Positions 1 through 5,288 of a stretch of DNA of 5,288 bases are shown piece by piece. A program made the translations under genes and the position numbers. The stretch lies in NCBI GenBank assembly GCA_017936245.1, contig JAGBFY010000110.1:1-5288 (forward strand). The letters run 5' to 3'. The notes beneath the pieces are model-generated. The model did no database searches, was not told the origin of the DNA, and saw only the letters and a list, made by a program, of their open reading frames with translations. This stretch comes from Kiritimatiellia bacterium. Its GTDB lineage: Bacteria; Verrucomicrobiota; Kiritimatiellia; RFP12; UBA1067. Positions within the stretch are counted from its first letter, which is position 1. Each line of letters starts with the position of its first letter.

Positions 1-1106
1 GATGCACTGTTGTAGTCCGAAGCACCCGCCTTTGAGTTGAGGTTACAGCGAGCCAAGAGAGAATAGGCTGTTGCATCAGAATGGTTGAGACCGCTATTGA
101 AGTCATTGGTCGTTCCAGCCCTGCAGGCATACTCCCACACGGCTTCAGTAGGAAGATCGAATCCGACAAGCCCTGTGTGCATCCGGAGGTTGCCGATGAT
201 TGACGCAGCGTTGTTCGGCAATGCACCCTTGCCGCAAGACTTGGAGTTTGGCCAACTGTCAACATACGTACGCGCAATAAAATCTGGCGCGTTTATCGGA
301 CGCAAATACCGGTCAGGGGTGAGATTGAACAGCATCTTGTCACTTCCCTCCACCGTCAACGTCGTACCGACTGTGTTTGTGATGAGCGTAAGGAACTGAC
401 CCTCGGTAAGCTCAAACACCGACATGAAATAGTCATTCGTGAATGACACTTCACGGATCGCAGAATTCGCCTCGTTCTGACTCTGGCACTCTAACCTTCC
501 AATCCGAGTCTCGACGCCCTTGGCGGGAATCTTCCTCATCACGAGTTTCGTAGTCTTGTAGGCAATGTCGTTAGTGACGCCAGTCCAGATGAGCACATCC
601 TTAAGCGAGGTGTTGTAGCCTTCTCCGATCCTTCCGAAATCGGTCTCAATCGCGCCGTATTTCCAGTCAAGAAGTTCGCCACGAGTTACGTCTTTACAAG
701 TGCCATCTGTGAGATCGAAAATCTTGTAGAGTGTTTCATCCATATCCTTCGTTGAATCGCTGACTGTCAACTTGACCCGGAAGTTTGCAAGCGCCACCTC
801 TTCAGTTCCGAACGCCTTCACGGGATCGATCACAATCGTACCTATGCCATCCTTGCTTATTCCGTGGCGGCGTCCGGTCATCGCCGGAACAAGACACGCT
901 GAGTCCAACGGTTCATCCCCGTTGAACGCCTGCACATGAATATCAGTGGGGTGCGTTACATCCTTGATTTTGTATTCCACATGAACATCCGTTGACCAAG
1001 GCCACTGCTGTCGGACGATGACCTGCTCTATCGATGCCGCAAACGAAGAATGCGCAAGCATCGCAATGGCGGAGAGGCACAGCATGTTGCATATCGACTT
1101 TTTCAT
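1..1106 (-). CDS. Exported FGE/SUMF1-domain protein, C-terminus outside window
   Basis: My own minus-strand translation is open from ATG at 1106 to the window edge, giving 368 codons with no stop. Residues 1-24 form a Sec signal peptide (MKKS, then a hydrophobic core, ending SSFAA). Residues about 25-180 are an N-terminal beta-rich module with QQWPWS near 34-38 and VLIWTGVTND at 171-180. From about 185 the sequence follows the FGE-sulfatase fold: KLVMRKIPA (the usual 'mvlIPAG' strand), YFMSVFELTEGQF at 226-238 (the usual 'fymgkyEVTn.qy'), and the family hallmark FDLPTEAVWEYACRAGTT at 316-333. Characterised members oxidise sulfatase cysteine to formylglycine or form C-S bonds; many bacterial relatives have no known activity. 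The catalytic cysteine region would lie beyond the window, so activity cannot be judged. A good SD (AGGA, plus-strand TCCT at 1115-1118) sits 8 bases before the ATG, directly after the upstream stop. The domain is clear; the function is not. Confidence 0.88.
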   Translation of the reverse strand, partial: MKKSICNMLCLSAIAMLAHSSFAASIEQVIVRQQWPWSTDVHVEYKIKDVTHPTDIHVQAFNGDEPLDSACLVPAMTGRRHGISKDGIGTIVIDPVKAFGTEEVALANFRVKLTVSDSTKDMDETLYKIFDLTDGTCKDVTRGELLDWKYGAIETDFGRIGEGYNTSLKDVLIWTGVTNDIAYKTTKLVMRKIPAKGVETRIGRLECQSQNEANSAIREVSFTNDYFMSVFELTEGQFLTLITNTVGTTLTVEGSDKMLFNLTPDRYLRPINAPDFIARTYVDSWPNSKSCGKGALPNNAASIIGNLRMHTGLVGFDLPTEAVWEYACRAGTTNDFNSGLNHSDATAYSLLARCNLNSKAGASDYNSA

Positions 1107-1118
1107 TGTATGGTTCCT

Positions 1119-1778
1119 TTACTTGATGACTACTGTGAAATTAGGGTTTCTGCAGATGAGCGAGGCGTTCACCGTTTCGCCTTCCTTAGACAAGGAAAGG
1201 TCTATCGAGTCACCGGTCTTCAGTCCTGACAGCGCATACCAGCCTTGCGCACCATCCAGTCCGAAGCCATCATCTACTTCCTTTCCGTTCACCACGACTG
1301 AAAACGACTTCATGCCGTAGGGAATCGGCATGACCGCCCGACTGCGGGTCTTACTCCATTTCGCACCGTCTTTTGGCGCAATGCAGCGTGTCGCGCCATT
1401 TCCATCAGTCATCAATCCTTGTATAAGACCCAATTTTGCAGTACGCACTGTTCCATCGTTGAACGAAAGCGCAAGTTCATAAACATTCTCATTCTCAGGC
1501 GAATCCGCCACAGGAAGTTCAAGATCGAAATCGCCTTCAGGAATGTCCGCATACATACGCGAATAGCCAACACCGTTGACGGTAAGGTCTGCTGATGTAG
1601 CACCCTCTGGATATTTCACCGGCAATGTCACAACACTGTTCGTGGCAGTACGCCAGAAAGAACTTGTCTCAGGTTTAAGAAACACAAAAGCGGGATCCGA
1701 CCATGCGCCGTCCTCGGCCAAAACAGGCTGTGCGAACATTGCCGCCACTACAACAAGCATTCCAACTATGGGTTTCAT
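1119..1778 (-). CDS. Small exported protein, two beta-rich halves, unknown function
   Basis: A 219-residue protein with a clear Sec signal peptide: MKPIVG, a hydrophobic core, and a likely signal peptidase I site after VLA at residue 21. The mature part has no catalytic motif I recognise. It seems to contain two related segments: LPVKYPEGATSADLTVNG (about 52-69) and MPIPYGMKSFSVVVNGK (about 150-166), each followed by alternating strands, as in Ig-like or other beta-sandwich modules. The phrase NVYELALSFNDGTVRTAKLG (98-117) reads like a strand pair. There are two cysteines (132, 209). The frame stays open upstream to 2231, but that part lies antisense to nothing and inside the phosphoesterase gene in another frame. 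The ATG at 1778 is chosen because it begins a signal peptide and has AAGGAG (plus-strand CTCCTT 1788-1793) 9 bases before it. It sits between the phosphoesterase and the FGE-domain gene, so it may be an accessory or binding partner; that is inference. Confidence 0.85.
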   Translation of the reverse strand: MKPIVGMLVVVAAMFAQPVLAEDGAWSDPAFVFLKPETSSFWRTATNSVVTLPVKYPEGATSADLTVNGVGYSRMYADIPEGDFDLELPVADSPENENVYELALSFNDGTVRTAKLGLIQGLMTDGNGATRCIAPKDGAKWSKTRSRAVMPIPYGMKSFSVVVNGKEVDDGFGLDGAQGWYALSGLKTGDSIDLSLSKEGETVNASLICRNPNFTVVIK

Positions 1779-1787
1779 GTTCAGTCT

Positions 1788-1793
1788 CTCCTT
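1788..1793 (-). promoter_or_regulatory. SD overlapping the phosphoesterase stop codon
   Basis: Minus-strand AAGGAG lies 9 bases before the ATG at 1778, and its first two A's are part of the TAA stop (1794-1792) of the phosphoesterase. This decides the start of the 219-aa gene and suggests that ribosomes finishing one gene re-initiate on the next. Confidence 0.75.
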
Positions 1794-3306
1794 AACAAGA
1801 AATTTCGTCCGATACAATCTTGCGCCCCTTCTTCCCCCAGTTCCCCACTGGAACGGCTTCGAACCTGAATTTCCCAGTCTTGGGAAGCTTTTCGAAGGGA
1901 ACTGGGCATTTGAGCGGAATCTGGCGCTTTGCATTCCCCAATGCGTGGCCGAAACCGGCATCGAGAAGCGGAGTAAGCTCAATGCGCGAACCATCTTCAG
2001 ATACAACGGCCAGCTCATATTCGAACGGTCTTGCCTTTGCGACGGCATTCGCCTGTGGAACAGCAACCTCCAACGCATCCTGTTCACGCTCGCCCTTTCC
2101 GCGTCCATCCAGCCCACGCGCTTTTGCACGAATCCTCCTGACCGCCAAAACAGCATTGTCCGGAAACTCCGGTGCGACACTTGCCGCCGAGCGAGGCGCA
2201 AAACTGTACGGCCGTGCGGCTCCCTTGCCAACCGGAACGATCCAATCGTCCCCCAGCTGCAGATCGTAGAGAAAATCGCGGCGATGAAACACTATGCGGT
2301 CATCATATACATCCATCAGCATTCCCTGTCGTCCAGTCCAGTCCGCCCACATCAGAGGCATCATCTTTCCGGGATCGTTCTTCTGCTGGTTGTATGTGGA
2401 CCGAGTGTTCTCATATCCAATCGGTGGTCGAGCATCAAGAGGCGGCTCCGTAAAACGCAGGCAACCAGCATTTACGGAAGTAAACGATCCTTGCCATATG
2501 CACCGCTCATCCGTCAGCGAATAGTGGGAATGTCCCGTAATCGCAACCGCATTGGGGAACTGCGAAAGCACCTCCGTTGAAGCTCCACCGTCATGGAAGC
2601 GAGTCCACGGACAAATGGTATCCTTCGGATGCGGATGCTGAATATGGAAAAATGGCTTTGCAGGGTCTATCTCGTGCCTATGCGACTCTATGAACGGCTT
2701 GACGGGTGCATATCGTCCCGCGCCCTTGTTGCCCATCCAATGCGCCCCGAAAAATGTGTATCCCTTGACGTTCTTCATGAAAACGCGCGACAGAGGCTCA
2801 TGCCAAAAACGCTGCCAGTTTTCTTCAGGGGCTCCGCAAATAAGGTTTTTCGGGATATCACTCAAAGCGGCAGAACCGTACCGACGGAGATTGCCGGCAG
2901 CGTCAGATGGAAAATAATCCCAGTCATGATTGCCCATGACAAAAAGTCGTTCCACCTTATGTCCGTCGGGTGCGCGGTCGTCAGGAAATACTCTGAACCA
3001 ATCGTCCGCCACCACCTTCATTTCACTCAACTTGCCGTAGTCGGTGATGTCGCCCGCTATTGCGACAGCATCAACCCCCATGTCACGAAACCATTCAAGC
3101 GCATGGACGAACGTCCTGTCATCCGAATAATCGACAATCCGTCCAGTAGCGCCATCTGTCCGAACGTGAACATCACTGAGTATTCCGACACGCAGATTCG
3201 GCTTTGCAGCACGCAAATGCCCTATTGGAGCCGCAAGCGCATGCACACCTCCGAACGCTCCTGCGCACGCGACAAACGACCTTCTGGAAAGAATTCCTTT
3301 ATTCAT
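1792..3306 (-). CDS. Tat-exported calcineurin-like metallophosphoesterase
   Basis: A 504-residue protein. Residues 7-28 carry a twin-arginine signal (SRRSFVACAGAFGG, then an Ala-rich stretch), so the folded enzyme is probably exported with its metals. The Metallophos motifs appear in order: SDVH (D45, H47), GD (G85-D86), GNHD (125-128, N126/H127), HIQHPHP (221-227, metal-binding His) and GHSH (258-261). All the usual dinuclear-metal ligands therefore seem present and the enzyme is probably active on a phosphoester. The substrate is not readable; similar exported enzymes act on nucleotides, phospholipids or phosphosugars. Residues about 330-504 form a C-terminal extension (beginning GMLMDVYDDRIVFHRRDF) that looks beta-rich and may be a separate domain. 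The ATG at 3306 is chosen because later starts would remove the RR motif, although its SD is poor: the nearest purine run, GAGGG, is about 13 bases upstream. It is the first gene of a three-gene exported set; its TAA overlaps the SD of the next gene. Confidence 0.93.
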   Translation of the reverse strand: MNKGILSRRSFVACAGAFGGVHALAAPIGHLRAAKPNLRVGILSDVHVRTDGATGRIVDYSDDRTFVHALEWFRDMGVDAVAIAGDITDYGKLSEMKVVADDWFRVFPDDRAPDGHKVERLFVMGNHDWDYFPSDAAGNLRRYGSAALSDIPKNLICGAPEENWQRFWHEPLSRVFMKNVKGYTFFGAHWMGNKGAGRYAPVKPFIESHRHEIDPAKPFFHIQHPHPKDTICPWTRFHDGGASTEVLSQFPNAVAITGHSHYSLTDERCIWQGSFTSVNAGCLRFTEPPLDARPPIGYENTRSTYNQQKNDPGKMMPLMWADWTGRQGMLMDVYDDRIVFHRRDFLYDLQLGDDWIVPVGKGAARPYSFAPRSAASVAPEFPDNAVLAVRRIRAKARGLDGRGKGEREQDALEVAVPQANAVAKARPFEYELAVVSEDGSRIELTPLLDAGFGHALGNAKRQIPLKCPVPFEKLPKTGKFRFEAVPVGNWGKKGRKIVSDEISC

Positions 3307-3333
3307 AAGGTAATTGGAACCCTCTTTTGCGCT

Positions 3334-3365
3334 TTTCTTAAGCCAGACCTTGCGGTCCGAAGAAA
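3334..3365 (-). promoter_or_regulatory. 5'-leader hairpin with GCAA tetraloop
   Basis: In the transcript of the exported-protein operon, TTTCTT-CGGACC pairs with GGTCTG-(GCTT bulge)-AAGAAA, closed by a GCAA (GNRA) loop at 3353-3350. The stem has 12 pairs, one of them G-U, with the bulge on one side only. It ends about 28 bases before the ATG. It could stabilise the mRNA or affect translation of a gene whose own SD is weak. It matches no riboswitch class I know, and nothing shows that it is regulated. Confidence 0.4.
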
Positions 3366-3406
3366 CTTAGGAAAAACTTACGCATCCAAAAGGTCCAACG
3401 CGTACA

Positions 3407-3435
3407 GTTATACCAAAAAACACCTTTTCACACAA
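3407..3435 (-). promoter_or_regulatory. Candidate sigma70-type promoter for the exported-protein operon
   Basis: Read on the minus strand: TTGTGT (3435-3430), a 17-base spacer, then TATAAC (3412-3407), which matches 5 of 6 bases of the -10 consensus; the -35 matches only 3 of 6. It would give a leader of about 95 bases before the phosphoesterase ATG. The AT-rich setting and correct orientation support it, but it is a pattern match only, and sigma-factor preferences of this lineage may differ. Confidence 0.4.
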
Positions 3436-3468
3436 GAGCCAAAATCTCTCCTATAGTGAAGGATCCTA

Positions 3469-3532
3469 AAAAGAGTTGGATAACTGGGGCAACTGGGGGT
3501 CAGGAAACTGGGGTCAGCAACTGAAAAGAGTT
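3469..3532. repeat. AACTGGGG/GGGGTCAG cluster bracketed by a 9-base repeat
   Basis: AACTGGGG occurs at 3482-3489, 3491-3498 and 3506-3513, with a fourth, partial AACTG at 3519-3523. GGGGTCAG occurs at 3496-3503 and 3510-3517. The block is bracketed by the direct repeat AAAAGAGTT at 3469-3477 and 3524-3532. Short words of the ACTGGGGTCAG type are often seen in bacteria near REP-associated (Y1) transposases; no transposase gene is visible here, so that origin is only a suggestion. The bracketing repeat could be a target duplication or simply another repeat unit. Confidence 0.6.
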
Positions 3533-3552
3533 ACGATTTCACGCATAAACCG

Positions 3553-3693
3553 TTAGATTTTGTTAAATAACACAGTTCTGATAGTATTTAAGATTTCGTC
3601 CGCACCTAAATCTTGAGAATCAGTCCAAACCATATTCTCATTAATCAACTGGTTCATCAAAAGCGAGAGAATTGATCCGAACTGAATTCTCAT
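3553..3693 (-). CDS. Doubtful small ORF, 46 codons
   Basis: On the minus strand, ATG at 3693 opens a frame ending with TAA at 3553-3555. It begins MRIQFGSILSLLMNQL and ends with TIRTVLFNKI. The pattern (a hydrophobic stretch, then an acidic WTDSQDLGADE, then an amphipathic end) looks more protein-like than random. However, no SD precedes the ATG, and the upstream sequence is the palindromic repeat array, in which the frame stays open. It could be a small real peptide, the tail of a decayed or transferred gene, or chance. I recognise no family. Confidence 0.25.
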   Translation of the reverse strand: MRIQFGSILSLLMNQLINENMVWTDSQDLGADEILNTIRTVLFNKI

Positions 3694-3709
3694 TTTTGGG
3701 CGGCAGAGG

Positions 3710-3728
3710 GGACGCATTGAATGCGTCC
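3710..3728. repeat. Perfect palindrome in repeat unit 1
   Basis: GGACGCATT, then G, then AATGCGTCC: 9-base arms around a single centre base. As RNA it would fold as an 8-bp stem with a 3-base loop. No T-run follows on either strand, so it is not a standard intrinsic terminator. As DNA it could be a dimeric protein-binding site. Confidence 0.85.
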
Positions 3729-3756
3729 GTCAGGACGAGGGGTACGGCGGCAGGTT

Positions 3757-3775
3757 GGACGCATGGAATGCGTCT
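3757..3775. repeat. Near-palindrome in repeat unit 2
   Basis: Exactly 47 bases after the unit 1 palindrome and identical to it at 17 of 19 positions. GACGCAT (3758-3764) and ATGCGTC (3768-3774) are perfect inverted arms around GGA. The conserved inverted arms suggest that the palindrome itself is the functional or mobile core of the repeat. Confidence 0.8.
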
Positions 3776-3988
3776 GGACAGGACATTAGGGATGGCGGCA
3801 AATTGTGGGATGGAATGCGCCGAACAGGATCATGTGGCAGGCGGCAAAAAGACGGTATGCACCTTCCCTCATACCAAAGGCGATGGCATCACGACCAACT
3901 TCCGTAAATAGCCCGGCGGCGAATCGTAGCTGTCAGCTGTCTTGGTGCGACCGATTTTAAAATCAAAGGGACAGAAAAGAATGTGATC

Positions 3989-4008
3989 ATCGGCTTATGT
4001 TTGCCGAT
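3989..4008. terminator. Weak candidate terminator hairpin after the ABC ATPase
   Basis: ATCGGC (3989-3994) and GCCGAT (4003-4008) are perfect inverted arms around an 8-base loop, about 50 bases beyond the ATPase stop. On the minus strand it is followed by a T-rich but interrupted stretch (ATTCTTTTCTG), so it would be a weak intrinsic terminator. On the plus strand TTTT overlaps its end, but no plus-strand gene is known here. Confidence 0.35.
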
Positions 4009-4056
4009 TTTGAGAGCTTCGCGAATACATTCACACAAACAAGAATCAAGCTGTCT

Positions 4057-4686
4057 TCAGGCGGAAACGAGCCGTCCTGCATCAAGATGGAGAGTGCGGT
4101 CGCAGCGCGATGCGGCTTCGGCCGAATGGGTGACCATCACAAGCGCGAACGGCTTGCCGCCGAAGCCCATGAGAAGATCGAGAATATCGGCGCCTGTCAT
4201 CGCATCGAGGTTGCCGGTAGGCTCGTCGGCGAAAATGATCTCAGGTTCGCACATGAGCGCACGGGCAAGCGCGACGCGCTGCTGCTCGCCGCCGGAAAGC
4301 TCCGCCGGAAGATGTTCCGCGCGGTCTGCAAGCCCGACTTTCTCAAGAAGCATCTTCGCACGTTCCGGAGCCTTCGTCACGTACGAACCCTCAACTCCGG
4401 CCATGGAAGGGAGAAGCACGTTCTCAAGCACCGTCAGTTCCGGCATTAGGCGGAAGCTCTGGAACACGAATCCGACATTCTTAGTGCATCGGACCTTTCC
4501 GGACGTAGGGCGGTCCAGCCCGCCAAGAATGTTCAGAAGAGTCGTCTTGCCCGCTCCGCTGCGCCCTGTTATGGCGACACGCTCACCCGCATCCACAGTA
4601 AAGGACACTCCGTCAAGAACCTTGATCGGGGGCTGTCCCGGTATCCTGTACTCTTTTGACACATTATCGACTTCAAGCAAAGCCAT
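4057..4686 (-). CDS. LolD/MacB-type ABC transporter ATP-binding protein
   Basis: A 209-residue ABC ATPase with every core motif: Walker A GRSGAGKT (41-48), Q-loop VGFVFQ (Q76), signature LSGGEQQR (130-137), Walker B IIFADEP with catalytic E155, D-loop NLD (159-161) and H-loop H187 (VTH). The phrases NILGGLDRPTSG and ADEPTGNLD are typical of the LolD/MacB/FtsE group, which power lipoprotein release, efflux or cell-division machinery at the inner membrane. The segment between TSG (61-63) and GFVFQ (72-76) is only 8 residues; about 25 is usual, so a small subdomain is shortened. No membrane permease of the FtsX/LolC type lies beside it in the window, so its partner must be elsewhere. The frame extends to a TTG at 4710 that overlaps the preceding gene; ATG 4686 is preferred because AGGGA (plus-strand TCCCT 4695-4699) lies 8 bases upstream and the protein then starts as family members do. 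Confidence 0.92.
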   Translation of the reverse strand: MALLEVDNVSKEYRIPGQPPIKVLDGVSFTVDAGERVAITGRSGAGKTTLLNILGGLDRPTSGKVRCTKNVGFVFQSFRLMPELTVLENVLLPSMAGVEGSYVTKAPERAKMLLEKVGLADRAEHLPAELSGGEQQRVALARALMCEPEIIFADEPTGNLDAMTGADILDLLMGFGGKPFALVMVTHSAEAASRCDRTLHLDAGRLVSA

Positions 4687-4702
4687 CTGAAAAATCCCTG
4701 AA

Positions 4703-5287
4703 TCAGCCAAAGCGTTTTACGAGCGGACGGTTGAGCATCTTTTCGTAGAGTTCAATGTACTGCTGTGCGCAGGACTCATGGTTGAAGCGTTTGAGCGACT
4801 CCGACATGATACGGGAAATCTCCTTCTCGCGCACGTCACTTGGATGCCTCCAGAACTCCATCGCCTGATCCATCGCCCAGAAGAGTCCTTCAGAGTTGTA
4901 GTAGTCGAACACAAAGCCGTTGCCGTGATGATTCGCGACATCAAGCATCTCGACAGTATCGTGCAGACCTCCGGTATTGTGCGCAATCGCAAGAGAACCA
5001 TAGATGGGAGCCTGCATCTGAGGCAGCCCGCACGGTTCGAAGAGCGACGGCATGACCATGAAGTCCGATCCGGCAAAACCGAGCTGCGATAGACGGCCGT
5101 CAAAGTTCGCGACTCCTAGACGATTCTGTATTCCGTGGAAGGAGCGAATATCCCAAAATGGCTGCTGGAACGCGCCATTCGCAATGATCGCAATCTGTGC
5201 CCCCTCTTTCCAGTATTTGCTGAGGAATCGGTAAGCGATATCGGCAAGAAGCTGCGGTCCCTCTGCACCGGATCGAGGCGCGACGGC
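4703..5287 (-). CDS. glgA: Glycogen/starch synthase (GT5), N-terminus outside window
   Basis: The minus-strand frame is open from the window edge to a TGA at 4703-4705, giving the last 194 residues. It shows the C-terminal Rossmann half of a GT5 glycogen synthase: GPQLLAD (10-16 of the visible part), AQIAIIANGAF (30-40), SDFMVMPSLFEPCGLPQM (74-91, with the conserved Glu of EPCG at 84), YGSLAIAHNTGGLHDTV (96-112) and GNGFVFDYYNSEGLFWAMDQAM (122-143). The family transfers glucose from ADP- or UDP-glucose to the non-reducing end of an alpha-1,4-glucan in the cytoplasm; the EPCG and TGGL segments form the donor-sugar pocket. Both are intact, so the enzyme is probably functional. E. coli GlgA reads EPCGLTQ where this reads EPCGLPQ. 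A downstream ATG at 5059 is internal (MVMPSLFEPCG) and not the true start. The ABC ATPase gene follows 16 bases later, which suggests co-transcription, though no functional link is obvious. Confidence 0.93.
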   Translation of the reverse strand, partial: AVAPRSGAEGPQLLADIAYRFLSKYWKEGAQIAIIANGAFQQPFWDIRSFHGIQNRLGVANFDGRLSQLGFAGSDFMVMPSLFEPCGLPQMQAPIYGSLAIAHNTGGLHDTVEMLDVANHHGNGFVFDYYNSEGLFWAMDQAMEFWRHPSDVREKEISRIMSESLKRFNHESCAQQYIELYEKMLNRPLVKRFG

Positions 5288-5288
5288 C

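Larger units (their letters stand above)
3699..3863. repeat. Tandem array of about four 47-base units, decaying
   Basis: The word GGCGGCA recurs at 3699, 3746, 3794 and 3840, spaced 47, 48 and 46 bases. Units 1 and 2 match well: after GGCGGCAG each has GGACGCAT, one variable base, GAATGCGTC, and then a CAGGAC block (3731 and 3779). Unit 3 keeps ATGGAATGCG and CAGGA but has lost the left arm of the palindrome. Unit 4 keeps only GGCGGCA and a distorted GACG..ATGC. No array of this kind is known to me by name. The period and decay fit tandem duplication of a palindromic intergenic element, not a CRISPR array, because the 'spacers' are themselves similar. Confidence 0.8.
3307..4056. other. Long intergenic region, repeat-rich, no confident gene
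   Basis: About 750 bases separate the ABC ATPase stop from the phosphoesterase start. Moving from high to low coordinates, it contains a small hairpin (3989-4008), a 12-base palindrome GATTTTAAAATC (3953-3964), a degenerate tandem array (3699-3863), a doubtful 46-codon ORF, a cluster of G-rich words (3469-3532), and a leader with a candidate promoter. The part from about 3310 to 3695 looks clearly AT-richer than the flanking genes, whereas the array is GC-rich, so the region is a mosaic. It probably marks the break between two transcription units and a site where small repeats have accumulated. Confidence 0.75.

Noticed and set aside
1779..2231. Upstream extension of the 219-aa gene to a 370-codon reading
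   Set aside because: It overlaps the phosphoesterase gene out of frame, and the internal ATG at 1778 has both a strong SD and a signal peptide.
1576..3456. Several plus-strand ORFs of 75-334 codons opposite the phosphoesterase
   Set aside because: The minus strand carries a complete motif set for a metallophosphoesterase; the plus-strand products are low-quality shadows.
3710..3728. Intrinsic terminator at the unit 1 palindrome
   Set aside because: No T-run follows the stem on either strand.
3699..3863. CRISPR array
   Set aside because: The units decay and the sequences between the palindromes are similar to one another, so there are no unique spacers; no cas gene is present.
3672..3911. 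Plus-strand 79-codon ORF across the tandem array
   Set aside because: Its codons are made by the repeat units, it has no SD, and the product shows no domain; it is an artefact of the array.
3953..3964. GATTTTAAAATC palindrome as an operator
   Set aside because: It is a short AT-rich palindrome that can occur by chance; it is single-copy in the window and not near a promoter I can support.
3983..4690. Plus-strand 235- and 150-codon ORFs opposite the ABC ATPase
   Set aside because: They are antisense to a gene with all ABC motifs and their Ser/Arg-rich products match no family.

Overview
The window looks bacterial and most like the PVC group, Kiritimatiellota or Lentisphaerota in particular. 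This rests on the style of the proteins: an exported formylglycine-generating-enzyme (FGE/SUMF1-like) protein with a long N-terminal module, a Tat-exported calcineurin-like phosphoesterase, and a GT5 glycogen synthase with an EPCGLPQM-type C-terminus. No rRNA or other marker gene is present, so the placement is an inference. Every supported gene lies on the minus strand, so transcription runs from high to low coordinates.

Region A (5288 to 4057): the C-terminal 194 residues of a glycogen/starch synthase (stop at 4703-4705), followed 16 bases later by a complete LolD/MacB-type ABC ATPase (4686 to 4057). The ATPase is unusually compact between Walker A and the Q-loop, and no permease gene is visible beside it.

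Region B (4056 to 3307): about 750 bases with no confident gene. It holds a small hairpin just downstream of the ATPase, an array of about four 47-base units (3699-3863) whose two best copies contain a near-perfect palindrome, a doubtful 46-codon ORF (3693 to 3553), a cluster of AACTGGGG/GGGGTCAG words bracketed by a 9-base direct repeat (3469-3532), a candidate promoter (3407-3435) and a 5'-leader hairpin (3334-3365).

Region C (3306 to 1): a tight three-gene set of exported proteins: a Tat-signal metallophosphoesterase (504 aa), a 219-aa Sec-exported protein that looks like two related beta-rich halves, and a Sec-exported FGE-domain protein cut off by the window edge at residue 368. The gaps are 13 and 12 bases. 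In both cases the upstream stop codon overlaps or abuts the next Shine-Dalgarno, which suggests coupled translation. The likely theme is an envelope or secreted system, but the substrate of the phosphoesterase and the function of the FGE-like protein cannot be read from the sequence. Nothing here is a recognisable CRISPR array, defence system, tRNA or complete insertion sequence. The most unusual items are the exported three-gene cassette and the repeats of Region B.
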